Below, one piece after another: positions 50,001 through 60,240 of a DNA stretch of 64,000 nt (position 1 is its first letter; every line of letters starts with the position of its first letter). The notes under the pieces were generated by a model. It had not been told where the DNA came from. It worked only from the letters and a program-made list of their open reading frames with translations, and made no database searches. Position numbers and translations under genes: made by a program. Origin of the DNA: Chlorella sorokiniana (taxonomy: Eukaryota > Chlorophyta > Trebouxiophyceae > Chlorellales > Chlorellaceae); contig CP084609.1 of assembly GCA_025917655.1 (NCBI GenBank), positions 868,001 through 932,000 on the forward strand, given 5' to 3'.

Positions 50001-50550
50001 TCCCCGTGCAGCGCCAGCCACAGCTGCTCCAGCCCGCCTTTCACAAACACACGCACGCGCTCCACCTCCCGATGAACGCGTGGGCAAAGGGGCTGGCTGG
50101 GACGGGGGGGGGGCGGAGCCGTCCGTGTGCTCCGCCAGCCACTGCAGCAGCGTGCTCCTGTGGGGAGCGCCTGTTCCTCCATCAGCCTGCAGCTCTGCAA
50201 GCAGAGCGTCATATCCTATGTAGGAGTGCTCATACTTGCCGACAGCCTGCAGCAGGGAGTGGGCAAGGGAGCATTGCACAGCGGACAGTCGCCGGTCTCT
50301 AGCCGCCGCGGGAGCCTGGGAGCCAGGCGTTCGTGAGCTTGCCCGACCTAGCTCGTGCAGCACACCTGTTCACGCAGAGCATCTTGCAGACCCATGCTTG
50401 CAATGATGGACAAGCTCCTCGAGACTCCAAGCAACTGCGACAAAACGAGTCCACGGAGCCAGCAAGGAAGCCAATTGTTGCAACAAGCCCTGCACCATGT
50501 TATTGGTCAAGTGAGCTAGAGCTGTCCTTGATTCACGAGCATATTGAAAT
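44083..50550. repeat. Direct segmental duplication, copy B (contains VTC-B)
   Basis: Partner of 34770-41162. Tracts such as 46200-46840 against 36840-37480 and 47140-47260 against 37780-37900 are almost identical through introns. Others, such as 48200-48290 against 38840-38940 and the spacer introns near 45100-45250, align poorly. Confidence 0.85.
44448..50395 (-). CDS. VTC4: VTC4-like polyphosphate polymerase, copy B (SPX-VTC-DUF202)
   Basis: Start at 50395 (MGLQDALREQ). The exon order and motifs equal copy A: SKYEHSYIGYDALLAELQAD, REVERVRVFVKGGLEQLWLA, LLERFLRQNAAACAQLAQV, FQRVTRSE, FKVEVIKHLPILIFGDRRK, ITSVYYDDP, RLRWYG, IYVERKVHRERFAGE, RTCYRRTAFQESSNNLVRIS, FPYAVVEIKLQAEPPGWLEG, APKFSKFLHGAALLF, TFFANERTFLQWLQ and GPVLLVVILLAVFTLSYVL, ending near LVWMF-stop at 44448. 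All inferred catalytic residues are present, so it is not an obvious pseudogene. Changes against copy A lie in linkers and a few conservative positions (VRVSLD to VRISLD; FTGE to FAGE). In the SPX part a run of three C (50068-50070) stands where copy A has four (40711-40714), which breaks the frame in copy B only. Role as for copy A. Confidence 0.92.
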
Positions 50551-52104
50551 TGGCGTGGCGAATATGCCAGAGCGGGTTGCCTTCCTTACCTAATTCATGG
50601 AAAATAGCCTGTCGATCCCTGCCGTGAGCGCGTTAAAATATTGTGAACTTAAGAAAGGTTGGAATGTCATTGGCCAGTGCACACAACCGCTTTCATCCGC
50701 GTTTTGACAACCGCGTCTGACAGCTCAGGAGCTGGGCACCCAGCCTTTCCACCCGTCTTTTTGGCGAGCGCGTTTGGCGGCCGCGATAATGCCGGTGAAA
50801 CGCAGCAATAATGGGTTCGCAGTGGGGGTGGCGGGGTCCTGGCACGCAGAATGCGCGAGGGCGCGTAATACCTGCGGCGAGGCACAGCGCCATCGTGCCC
50901 GCGTTTGTGGTCGCGGTACCTGCTCGGCCAGGGCCCGTGTGGTGGGAAGCCGGGTTCTCTGGACCGACAGAGCCAAATCCACGCGGGCTGTCGCAGCGCG
51001 TTGCCAGCCTGAGCACGCGTTGGTGCACTATTGTCGAAATTGTATGCAACGTAGGTCGGATCCAGCAAGGTAAGCGGCGCAGGTCGTGATGGCGATGCTA
51101 TGGCCAGTGTCTGCCCGCCTCCCTTCGCCGCAGTGGCCATTTCCACTGCCCTGCTGGCCAAATGTGGGAGCTCATCCTGCCCCACTGGGCGCGGCAGACG
51201 GTGAGGGAGGGCAACTTGCGCGGCGGCGATGCAGGAGTTCAAAGGCAGCTTCACGAAGGCCTGCAGGCTGGTTTGCCTGTTGGCTTAAGCGTCCGGAAGC
51301 TTCCAGGGATGCGGGTAAGAGGTCCTGGCCAGCCAGCGGCGCTGCAATGTGCAGTGAAGTGGCCATCCAGGAATCTTCTGCTGCTTGGCTTCATTCATCG
51401 GAGCTTGCAGCGCCCGGCCCGGCACGAACTTGTTGTAGCACGACTCTTTCAGCTATGTGCGCAACTGGCTTGCGCCAATCTTGCCTCACACGGTGGCACG
51501 GCACATTCATTCGTGGCCCACCTGGTGCATAGTGCACCCCATGTTTCAAGCATAAACGATCGAGCTTGCCTGATAGTGAAATCGGTCCGCATCCCTGCAG
51601 CTGCCACCTCTGGCGCGCCGCCAATGGCCTGCCGGTCAAGCTGTGCCCGTCACACTTGTGTGCGGCTCCGCTTTGACAATGGTCCGCAGCGTCAGCTGCG
51701 CGCAGCGCTCCTCTGCCTCATTCTCCGAGGTTCCCACCCCATGCGTGAAACGCGGGTCGCGGCGGTGCCGTGAGAACCGTGGGCCGCTCGGCAGCTCAGC
51801 GGCAGCCATGCGCTTCGAAGAGACAGGTGCGCATGCCGTGCCGTTCATGGGCCTGATGGTAGCACATCCTTCATGCTTTGTGCGCAAAGCAGTGTGAGAA
51901 GTTGAACGGAAGGGAAGCAAGGCAGCTGGCACCACCGTGGCCGGCACGCTGCGCATCAGGCGGTGCCGCCCAGAGCAGCTGCCGCCCCGGCCGAACCATA
52001 GTGCCGGACAGCCTTGCTTGGCTGTTATGGCTGTGAAACTGGATCGCCTTCTCTGTTGTAGTCTTTCTCCTAGCACGAAGGGCTGTGGCTCAAGATAGGC
52101 CGTG
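50551..52104. other. Region of unclear content upstream of VTC-B
   Basis: About 1.55 kb. Codon use differs from the neighbouring genes, and several open frames of 90-200 codons exist on both strands without recognisable motifs. It contains an inverted dsRBD relic (51637-51775). A short block at 51868-51910 (tttgtgcgcaaagcagtgtg, agaagttgaacgga) resembles 42510-42555 downstream of the intact dsRBD gene. Confidence 0.4.
51637..51775 (-). pseudogene. Relic of a dsRNA-binding domain
   Basis: The minus strand reads THGVGTSENEAEERCAQLTL, RTIV, matching TQGVGTSKKAAEQRCARLAL, QSII of the gene at 41567-42493; by eye about 70% of the bases agree over some 75 bp. The Lys-Lys pair is lost (Glu-Asn) and the earlier dsRBD exons are not seen nearby, so it is taken as a fragment. 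Confidence 0.5.
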
Positions 52105-53579
52105 ATGGCGCGACCGCCATGCTCTGTATTCCGTCGTTTCAGCACTGGAAGCCATTCGGGTGCGGCACACAGTGTGTTCACTGCTTACAGCGTTCCGCTC
52201 ACCTGTCACCACTGCTGGCGCAGCACTGCTGCCAGCGGCGGTGCCGCTCCGCTGCCGTGCTCAGCGTTTGTGCTTCACTGCTGCCTGCTGCCACCTGCCC
52301 GCTTGGGCGCAGGGACGCTGGGCAGATGGCTTCAGGAGTGGGTGGCTGTGCCGCCCGTCGTGGTCCCCGACGGTTGCGAGCCGCCCACAGGTGCCCGCCA
52401 CGCTGGCGCCGCTGCCCCCGCAGAATGCTCCAGCTTTCGTTCGCTGAGCCACCCTGCGCCCTGCACTGCCCGCAGCCCTCTCGTGGCTGCGGCGGCGTGG
52501 CCCCCTGCCGGAGAGGCGGTGCTCCACAGGCTCTTCCGCTCTTCCACCGTGCGCCTGTACAACCCCGCCACACGGCGGGTGGGCCGCGCAGCCAGGGCTC
52601 GGCCGCTGCCGGCCGGAGCCACCCTGCTGCTGCCCAGGACGGTCGTGGAGGGCGACGGCGGCCCAACCGCCGCCAGCGGGGTCCAGCAAGCGGCGGCAAG
52701 GGGAGGACGCCGGGGACAGCGGCGGCGGCGCGCAGCCCGCGGCAGGAGACGGTCGCGGCGGCGTGGGCTGCCCGCCTGCGCGCCGCCCTGTTGCACTCCG
52801 ACCCGGATTTCCTCGCGATAAACAAGCCGGCGGGGCTGGCGTGCCAGGGCGGACGCGGCGTGCGGCACAGCGTGGACGGCCTGGCGGCGGCCGCCTTTGC
52901 CGGGCTGCCGGGCCTGCCCGGCGGCTCCTCGCAGCTGCGCCTGGTGCACAGGCTGGACCGCGGAACCAGCGGCGCCCTGCTGCTGGCCACCAGCGCCGAC
53001 GCGGCTGCCTGGCTGGCGGCTGCCTTCCGCGGCGGCACCCAGCCCCAGCCCGCCGCCGCCGCCATCCTCAAAACCTACTGGGCCGTGGTGGCACTGCCCC
53101 CAGGCGGCGGCAGCGGCAGCCTGCAGCTGAGCCGGGCCGGCACTCTGAGCCTGCCGGTGCCCAGCGGCAAGGGCGGCGGCGAGGCGGCGGCCCTCACGCG
53201 CTACCGCCTGCTGCACGCCGGCGGCGGCCTGGCCTGGCTGGAGCTGCGGCCGCAGACGGGGCGCAAGCACCAGCTGCGCCTGCACTGCGCGCGGGGCCTG
53301 GGGCGCCCATCGTAGGGGACGAGCGGTACGGCGAGGTACGGTCCCCCGCCCAGGCGGCGGCGCTGGCCGAGGCGGCGGCGGCGGCGGCAGGGGCAGGTGT
53401 GGCGGGCAGCGGGGGCGGCGACGGCGGCAGCAGCCCGCCCCTGTTCCTGCACTGCCGCCGGCTGGTGGTGCGGCGGCCAGGGGCGGCGGCGAGCGAGGTG
53501 GCGGTGACGGCGCCGCCGCCGCCCGCGTGGCGCGCGCTGCTGGCGCGGCAGGGCTGGCCTCAGCCCGACGGCGCCTGAC
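52105..53579 (+). CDS. RluA-type RNA pseudouridine synthase
   Basis: Probable start at 52105 (MARPPCSVFRRFSTG), which may be a targeting sequence. An S4-like piece follows: EAVLHRLFRSSTVRLYNPAT with LPAGATLLLPRTVVEG. The catalytic domain is clear: DPDFLAINKPAGLACQGG, LRLVHRLDRGTSGALLLATS with the catalytic Asp of HRLDxxTSG at about 52957, LKTYWAVVALPPGG, LRPQTGRKHQLRLHCARGLG, then in the next frame APIVGDERYGEV and LFLHCRRLVVRRPG, ending QPDGA-stop at 53579. RluA-family enzymes change uridine to pseudouridine in rRNA or tRNA; which RNA and which compartment is not evident. Frame breaks lie between the S4 part and the catalytic part and at GGGG 53300-53303, where one added G gives the conserved G-x-P-I-V-G-D. 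Confidence 0.88.
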
Positions 53580-53732
53580 TGCCATGCCTGCTTTACATGC
53601 AGCACGCATGCACCATGTGAATGGAGAGGCACATGAAAGGCCGCACAAAGGGCGGCGAGGAAACAGAGGAGGGGGCACGGCTCACATCGACGGCAGCACG
53701 GGTCAAAGGGCCCAGCAGGCGCACACAGTCTC

Positions 53733-53773
<41 letters not shown>

Positions 53774-54578
53774 CAGGGGTCGAAAACAATGCGGGACAAA
53801 TGCTGTGGCCGGCTGGACGGTACAGGGTGGCAGCCTTGCGGCGCGGGGCCTCTTGCGGCGTGAGGCGGCCGTGGCCCGTGGGGGGAGGCGGTCGAGGGCG
53901 TGGCGTTGGTACACCGGGTGGCCGCTGCGGCGGCAGGCCGTCGCCGTCAGCGCAGTGCTGGCGGGAAGAATGTGTGCAATCAATCGAGCAAGGCGGGTGC
54001 TGTGAATCGCCCGGGGGCCTATCAAAGGGGCGAGCTGGGCGAGAGGGTTGAGGGTGCTGGGCGAGAGCGTCGAGGCTGCTGCCGTGGGGTGGCGAGCAGG
54101 GGGCTGCTGGGGAGCGGAGGAAGCCAGCCAGCAGCTGAGCTTCGGGCAGCGCAGCGTGCTGGGAGGCAGGGTTGTGGGGTGTGCAGGGCGTGGGGGCGGC
54201 GACGGTACAGGCGATTGGGTAAGAGGGGAGCGGTGCCACAGTGCGAGGGAATTAAGGGGGCAGTGCTGGCAGCCGTGGCCGCCCAGCGGTCCCCGCCGGG
54301 CGGCCTCTAATGATACACACACATGCTACGGCGCTCTCAAAAGATGCATTGAACAGGTAAAGGATGGCGCGTCGGGCGCGCCGCGGGCCCACCAGGCACG
54401 CGCGACGGCGGCTTGCAGCCGCCAGCCGCGCCGCAGCTCCGGGGTTGCGGCTGCCGGGCCAGGCAGGTGCTGTGGGCTCCCGCCGTCGGCGCCGCACCCG
54501 GGCAGCTTGGGCTGCTGCTTGATGTGGCCCACGGCCGGTCAACAGTGCGGCTCTTGGCCAGCAGGGCGGCCATCTGAA
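53580..54578. other. Convergent 3' region between RluA-type gene and BCAT
   Basis: About 1 kb with the 3' ends of two converging genes. It holds a CA microsatellite and several G-rich purine stretches. No gene seen. Confidence 0.5.
53730..53776. repeat. (CA)n microsatellite
   Basis: CA dinucleotide run with a single caaac interruption, downstream of the pseudouridine synthase gene. Confidence 0.9.
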
Positions 54579-57500
54579 TCAGTCCACAGCCACACTCCAG
54601 GGGTGCTCCATCCGCCCGTACTGGATGTCCAGTAGGGTGCGCTGCAGGCGGGCCGCCAGGCTGGCGCCCGGGTCGTCCCGCGACTGCGCGCTGTACACCT
54701 CGCCGTTGGCCCTGCTTGCCGGGAGGGCAGAGGTTGGGTGGGAGGCGGGTGGGTGGGTGGAGAGCTAGGGAGGCCAAGGGCCGGCGCGTGCTGTGTAAAC
54801 TTCAAGCATCAGACCTAAGCTTCCTGGCAGCGATGAGGCCAGCGGGGGAGGGAGGGGCCAGGCCAGCGAGAGCACAATGCAGTGCATGCAGCGCGGGCCG
54901 CACCCCCACTTCGCAGGGCAGGCAGCATACGCATGCATCACTGACGCACGTGGCCCAAACTGCAGCACCCCCGCCTGCCGTCCCCGCCAGCCCCTGCCGC
55001 CGCCTGCTCACCGCACTAGGGAGCCCACGGGCTGCACGATGCAGGCGGTGCCGGAGCCAAACATCTCCAGCAGGCGCCCCTCGTGCGCCGCCGCCCGCAC
55101 CTCGGCGATGGTGACGGGCCGCTCCGCCACCTCGCACTCCCCACTGCGCCGCCAGCGCCAGGATCGAGTCCCGAGTGATGCCCGGCAGGATGGTGCCCGA
55201 CAGCGCGGGGTGACCAGCTCGCGGCGGCCGCCAGGCTGCGCAAGGCGGCGGGGGTGCAGCAGGCGGGAGGGGCGTGAGGGGCAGACGCAGAAGCAGAGCC
55301 TGAGCACCGGCAAGGATAAGCTCTCTGCAGGCACCGGCAGCACAGCACAGCACAGCGCAGCACAGCGCAGCGCAGCGTGAGCAGCGCCCCCGGTGCCGCA
55401 GCGCGCGGCGCAGCTGCCACCTGCTGCAGGTAGAAGAACATGTTCATGGAGCCGCACTCCTCAAACTCGGCGTGGTCGGGGTGCTGCTCCAGGGTTCCAG
55501 GATGGGGGGAGCGGGGCAGCAAGGGGGTGTTTGAGGCAGAGGGGGAGGGCTGGGCGGCGCCCGGCAGGGGAGATGCTGCGCAAGAAGAGCCCCGGGCTGC
55601 TGCCGGCCGCGGCTGGGCACCAGCACGGTTGTAGCCGCAGCAATCGACCAGCTGCTGCTGCGGCCTTGCCTTCCTCAGACCCCCGTGCCCCCCCTACCCC
55701 CCCCCACACACACACCGGGCTCCACTGTTGCACCCACCTCGTGCGACTCCTTGAAGGTGTAGAGCACCTGGGGCACGCCGTGCGCCTGCCCCGCCGCCAC
55801 CTGCGGCTGGATGGTGGGGGCGTAGTTGCCGCCCACCTTGTAGTCGCCCACGCCGCCGGGCCAGGCGCGGCTGCGGAAACAAAGGAAGGGGAGGAAAGCC
55901 ACAGTCATGAAAAAGCAAGGGAACGCAGCGCGAAGCATGGCCTGGCGCACCCGCCCCGCAGCTTCCTGCCTGCTTCCCACACCGCACCGGCTTCCCCACG
56001 GTGCAACAAGCTGGGCAGGCGCCCGCCCTCCTCAACCCCCTCCCCTCGAGACATCCAGCCGCCCGGCCTGCCCACCCACCCACCGGTGGTGCTCGTCCAC
56101 AAAGAGCGAGATGGGCTTGAGGCCGGTGGGGAAGTAGGGGCCCACCGGAGACAGCAGGATGGAGATGGTGCTGCGGGTGGGCTTGGCCACGCCCAGAGCA
56201 TGGGCTGGAAGAAAGGGGGAACGGGGGGGGCGGCGGCGGGGGGCATTGTGGGAAAGGGGCCGGGCCAAGTGCTCAAGAGCCGGCCAGGCTTCGCCCCGCG
56301 GCTTCGTGGCTGGGACGCGCTGCAGCGTCCCAGCCACCATCTCGGCCTGCTGTTTGGGAGGCTGGGAGGGCGTGCAGGCTGGCTGGCCTTGCCGCCTGGC
56401 CTTGCTGGGCTGGCCTGGCTGGCTGGCTGGCGAGGCGGTGCGTGACTTGGCCCAGCGCTCACCGCTGGAGAACATGAAGGGGCGGATGTAGATGGAGTAG
56501 CCCTCACGCGCAGGCAGCCAGGAGCGGTCGACCAGCAGCAGCTGCTTCAGGCAGCCCAGCAGCTCCTGTGGGACCCGGGGGCGGGCGCATCGCGACGTCA
56601 GGGCCAAGCAGGCCCGGCTGTGGCAGCAGCGGCGCAGGCCCAACTCTGAGCCGCTGGGCGTGGGACCCCTATGCGCTCTGCAACCCCGGCCAGGGCCCAG
56701 CGCCCCTCCCCTTCCGCCCCGCCTCGCCTGCGGCTCGAAGTCGGCGAGCTGGAGGCGGCGACCGGAGCGGCGAAGGCGCGCCATGTTGAGCTCAGGCCGG
56801 AAGAGGCGCATGCGCCCGTCCGCCCCCTGGTATGCCTTCATGCCCTCAAAGCAGCACATGCCGTAGTGCAGGACCTGCCGTGTGTGTGTGTGTGTGCGTG
56901 GGGGAAACCAGAGCTGGGCGCTGGGCAGCGGGGAAGACAGCGCCGCACACCCGCAAAGCGCGCGCTGCAGCTGCAGGCTGGCCAGGGTGGTCCCTGCTGG
57001 CCTCCACCTGCGGCCCTGCAGGCCGTACCGCAAACGCTGCTAGCCGCGCACCTGGCTGGCGGGATGGAGCTGCAGGTAGCCAAAGGGCTTGACGGTTGGT
57101 CGTTCCCAGCCCCGGCCCGCCACGTGCTCAACCTGGAACATGTGATCCGTGAACACCGTGCCGAACTTGAGGTCCTGCAGCACGTGCGGGGTGTGTGGGA
57201 GGGGTGTGCAGCGGCAAGACTGTGAAGAAGTCGCCAACCGGCGGCGGGCAGCGGGCCAGCAGCCGGCATTCTGGCGAGGTGGGCAGGTGCCGTTTGGAGC
57301 AGCCCCGGCTTCAGCGGGAGGCCGCTCCCTGAGCGGCTGCATCCAGCGATGGTTTCAGCTGTCCCCGCGACGCGAGTGGGGACCTCCCGGCGCTGAAGCG
57401 ACCCTCGGTGTGCAGGGGTGGGACCCTAGGGAGTGCCGCAACCGCCGCCCCGCCGCACCAACACCCACCTCCAGGTTGATGGGTGGCTGCTGCACCGTGC

Positions 57501-57799
57501 TGCGCTCAATCACCAGATCGCTGGCCCTGAAGGTATGCAGGGAGTCCTGCAGGCATGGGGGCCACACCGCGCTTGTGGCCTGTGAAGCGCCCTAGGAAGT
57601 GGGGCGGCGGCGGGTCAGGCCGCCACGACGTCACCGAGGCCCGAGGGCCCCTCACCGGTCCGTCTCCCTCCACGGGGTTGGGCTGCGCGGAAAACCATCT
57701 CTGGGCTGCTACAGTGAGGCCGCTCAACGGCGCCAGGGAGCTGCTGCTGCCGCCGAGCAAGGAGACCATGCCCGCTGACAGCAACCTTGCACGTTGCAT
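54579..57799 (-). CDS. BCAT: Branched-chain amino acid aminotransferase (BCAT), probably mitochondrial
   Basis: Start at 57799 ([17 protein letters not shown]), a Ser/Ala/Leu/Arg-rich targeting-type leader. Exons: 57656-57799, 57469-57526, 57052-57174, 56728-56874, 56463-56566, 56084-56204, 55738-55870, 55421-about 55490, about 55015-55225 and 54579-54711. Motifs of class IV PLP transaminases: [82 protein letters not shown] with the PLP Lys, [43 protein letters not shown] and [12 protein letters not shown]-stop. It interconverts Leu/Ile/Val and their 2-oxo acids. The intron at 56567-56727 appears to use a GC donor (CCGCAG|GCGAGG). Two frame breaks in exon 9 (GGGG 55207-55210 and CCCC 55139-55142, plus strand) are each mended by one base. 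Confidence 0.93.
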
Positions 57800-58254
57800 G
57801 GTGCTCCGGATTGCTCCACCAAGGTAGCAAAAGCTGTATGTCAGGCGAGGGAGCTGCCGGGCAAGAGTCTGAGTGGACTCAAATCGCACAGTTAAGCTCG
57901 GGGTAGCACTAGGCGGCTCAGCCGCAGGCTCAAGCACACGGCACAGAGTGCCAGGTGTGGAAGCTGCACAGAGCGCGGTGGCGGGGGCCCGAGGGAAGGA
58001 ATCCGCGGGTGCTGCAGGGCCCCTGCAGGACAACCCTGTGGGGACATGGGACCCAAAGTTTGTGGCTTGTCGTGTGCTCCCCCTCGTACCCTGTTCTCGA
58101 TCGAAGCCGCTCTGATCACAAGCTGCCCTCCAGCCTGCTTCTCCCAACTCCATTCAGTGGCGTTTTCTCGGCCGACCTGCAGGGCGGCTAGCAAGCATTA
58201 CCCATCGAGGTTGGTCATATCCTGTCGACAGAAGCTGTGCGGCCGCATCCCTTG
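57800..58254. other. Divergent promoter region between BCAT and cardiolipin synthase
   Basis: 455 bp between two start codons that point away from each other. No TATA-like box is obvious. Both products are expected in mitochondria, so a shared bidirectional promoter is possible. Confidence 0.5.
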
Positions 58255-59781
58255 ATGATGGCAGCGGCGGCGGCAGCGGCACTGTGCCGCCGAGTGGGCC
58301 GAACGTCCAGTTGGAACGCTGCCTGGAGCTTGCTGCAACCTCAAAGCGTGCTTTTGTCTACAACCGCGGATTGTGCTGCAAACCTGGGCTGGCATCGAGG
58401 GCTGGTCGCCTCTGCGTGGGTTGCAGCACCCTCTGCGCTGCACCACCCCTTGGACCGGTGCTGGCTGCATGCCAGCCAGTCGTGGCTGCCGTTGCCGCCC
58501 TCACTCCCGTATCGGCCCTTCAGCGCCGACGCCAGTCGCCGCAGCGGCAGGACACACACGGATTTGCCTCCGGCGCAGCAGCAGCACGGGGGCCAACAGC
58601 AGGCAGACCCTGCGCGGGGGCAGCCGACGGCAGCAGCGGCAGCGCGGGCAGCGGCGCCCCTGCAGGCGGCGGGTTGGTCACGCGACGAGGTGGTCAACCT
58701 GCCCAACGCGCTGTCCATGCTACGCCTGCTGTCCGGCCCGGTCATCGCCAGCTGGATCCTGCACGGCCAGGTGTGTGCGGCCCGCAGCAGCCGACGCGTG
58801 CCGCCCTGCCTGCTCGTCACAAGCCTTTTGGACAGCGAGCCCTTCAAACATGCACCGCGGCCGGCAGCGAACGGCCTGGCTTCCCCGTGACCCCCCGGTC
58901 CGCAGTGGACCCTGGCTCTGCCGGCGCTGGCGGTGTCGGGGGCCACCGACTGGGCCGACGGCTACGCAGCGCGCCGCCTCTCCCGCCCCTCTGTCATCGG
59001 CTCCTACCTCGACCCCCTGGCAGACAAGGTGCTCATCTGCTGCGTGGTGGCCGCCCTGGGCGCCTCGGTGAGCGGGCCGCGCTGCTGGCCAGCTGTCGCT
59101 GTCGCTGGGTGGCAGAGCAGGGTGATCGGCGCGGCCAGCAGCAGCCCTCTGGGCGTGGCCTTGGGGGCTTGCACCTGGCGGAGCAGCCGGCTGGCGGAGC
59201 TCGGGCCAAGTGTGGGTTGCGAGGCGTGGGCTCAGCCGCCTCTGCTGCTGCCGCCCTGCCCTGTCATGGTGCATGCAGGGCACGCTGCCGGCGCCGGTGG
59301 TGGCGGTCGTGGTGGGGCGGGATGTGCTGCTGGTGGCGGGCGCCTTTGCTGTGCGGGCCAAGTCGCTCGGCTGGCGCTGGCCTGGAGCGTTGGAGTTCTT
59401 CCGCGTGCAGCCAGCTGCGCCACCCACACCTCCTGCGGCGGGCACGAACGGCGGTGAGCCGCGCAGCGCCAGCAGCAGCGCCAGCAGCAGCGCAAGCGGG
59501 GCCGCGGCCGGGCAGGCAGCGCTGGGTGGGGGCGCCAAGGCGCGCGGTCCCCCTCCCCCGCGGCGCCGCTGGTGCAGCCGCTGTACATCAGCAAGGTCAA
59601 CACGGTGTTCCAGCTGGGCCTGGTGGGCACCTGCATGCTAGACTCATGGCTGGGCTGGCCGGGCCAGGGAGCAGTGTGGGCCGGGTCCGCCCTCACGGCA
59701 GTCACTACGCTGTGGAGCAGCTGGGCCTACCTGCAGGCCTACAAGCGGGGCAGCCTGCTGGCCACTGCCAGCGCTCGGTGA
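58255..59781 (+). CDS. CLS: Cardiolipin synthase (CDP-alcohol phosphatidyltransferase family)
   Basis: The ATG at 58255 starts an Ala/Arg-rich presequence ([19 protein letters not shown]). Exons 58255-58770, 58906-59067 and from 59279. Motifs: [20 protein letters not shown] at the first membrane helix; then the CDP-alcohol signature D-x2-DG-x2-AR-x8-G-x3-D-x3-D read as [20 protein letters not shown] and LDPLADK from about 58948; then [20 protein letters not shown]; and [20 protein letters not shown], which matches the P-x-x-I-S-K-x-N-T motif of eukaryotic cardiolipin synthases. It ends LLATASAR-stop. The enzyme joins CDP-diacylglycerol and phosphatidylglycerol in the inner mitochondrial membrane. 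PGP synthase is the main alternative, but the SKxNT motif favours CLS. The frame breaks in the C runs at 59549-59559. The start lies head to head with BCAT. Confidence 0.88.
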
Positions 59782-60240
59782 CGGGCGCCGCAGCGCTGCG
59801 TGTGGCTGCTGTTGGCACGGAAGCTGCAGCCGTGCAGGGTGGCGTGCCTGGACGCGCCGCCCGTTGACACCACTTTGGCCCAGCACTGCCGGGCCCCCTT
59901 GAAGTATCCTCGTCACCCGATCGGCTGTAAGCCTGATCCCTCTCATCAAAGCGCTTGATTGACCTGCCTGGGCAAGCAGGTTCTGGCCAGCAGGGCGTTC
60001 CAAGGTACTGAGGCATCGGTCGCTTCTGCCCCGTGTTCGCTGTCTCAATCGCGGTTGGTGAGCCAGATCACCTTTGCTGTGTCGGTTACTGCTGCAGCTT
60101 TTGTGCCCTCTGAAGCCCTCCTTGCCCGCCCTCAACCCTGCCCCTCCAGCGGCCTGCGTCGCGTCAGATCAGTGGGAGCGTCGCCCCCAGGGCGCTAGAA
60201 GCTCCCCCTCGCCGCCTCCCTCTTTGCCTAACTCTCCGCC
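59782..60240. other. Intergenic between CLS and the kinase gene
   Basis: About 460 bp of 3' flank and kinase promoter. No additional gene or clear regulatory site recognised. Confidence 0.5.

Noticed and set aside
35121-50395. VTC-B as a pseudogene
   Set aside because: All catalytic and membrane motifs are conserved; its single-base break in the SPX exon is of the same kind seen in many certain genes in this window.
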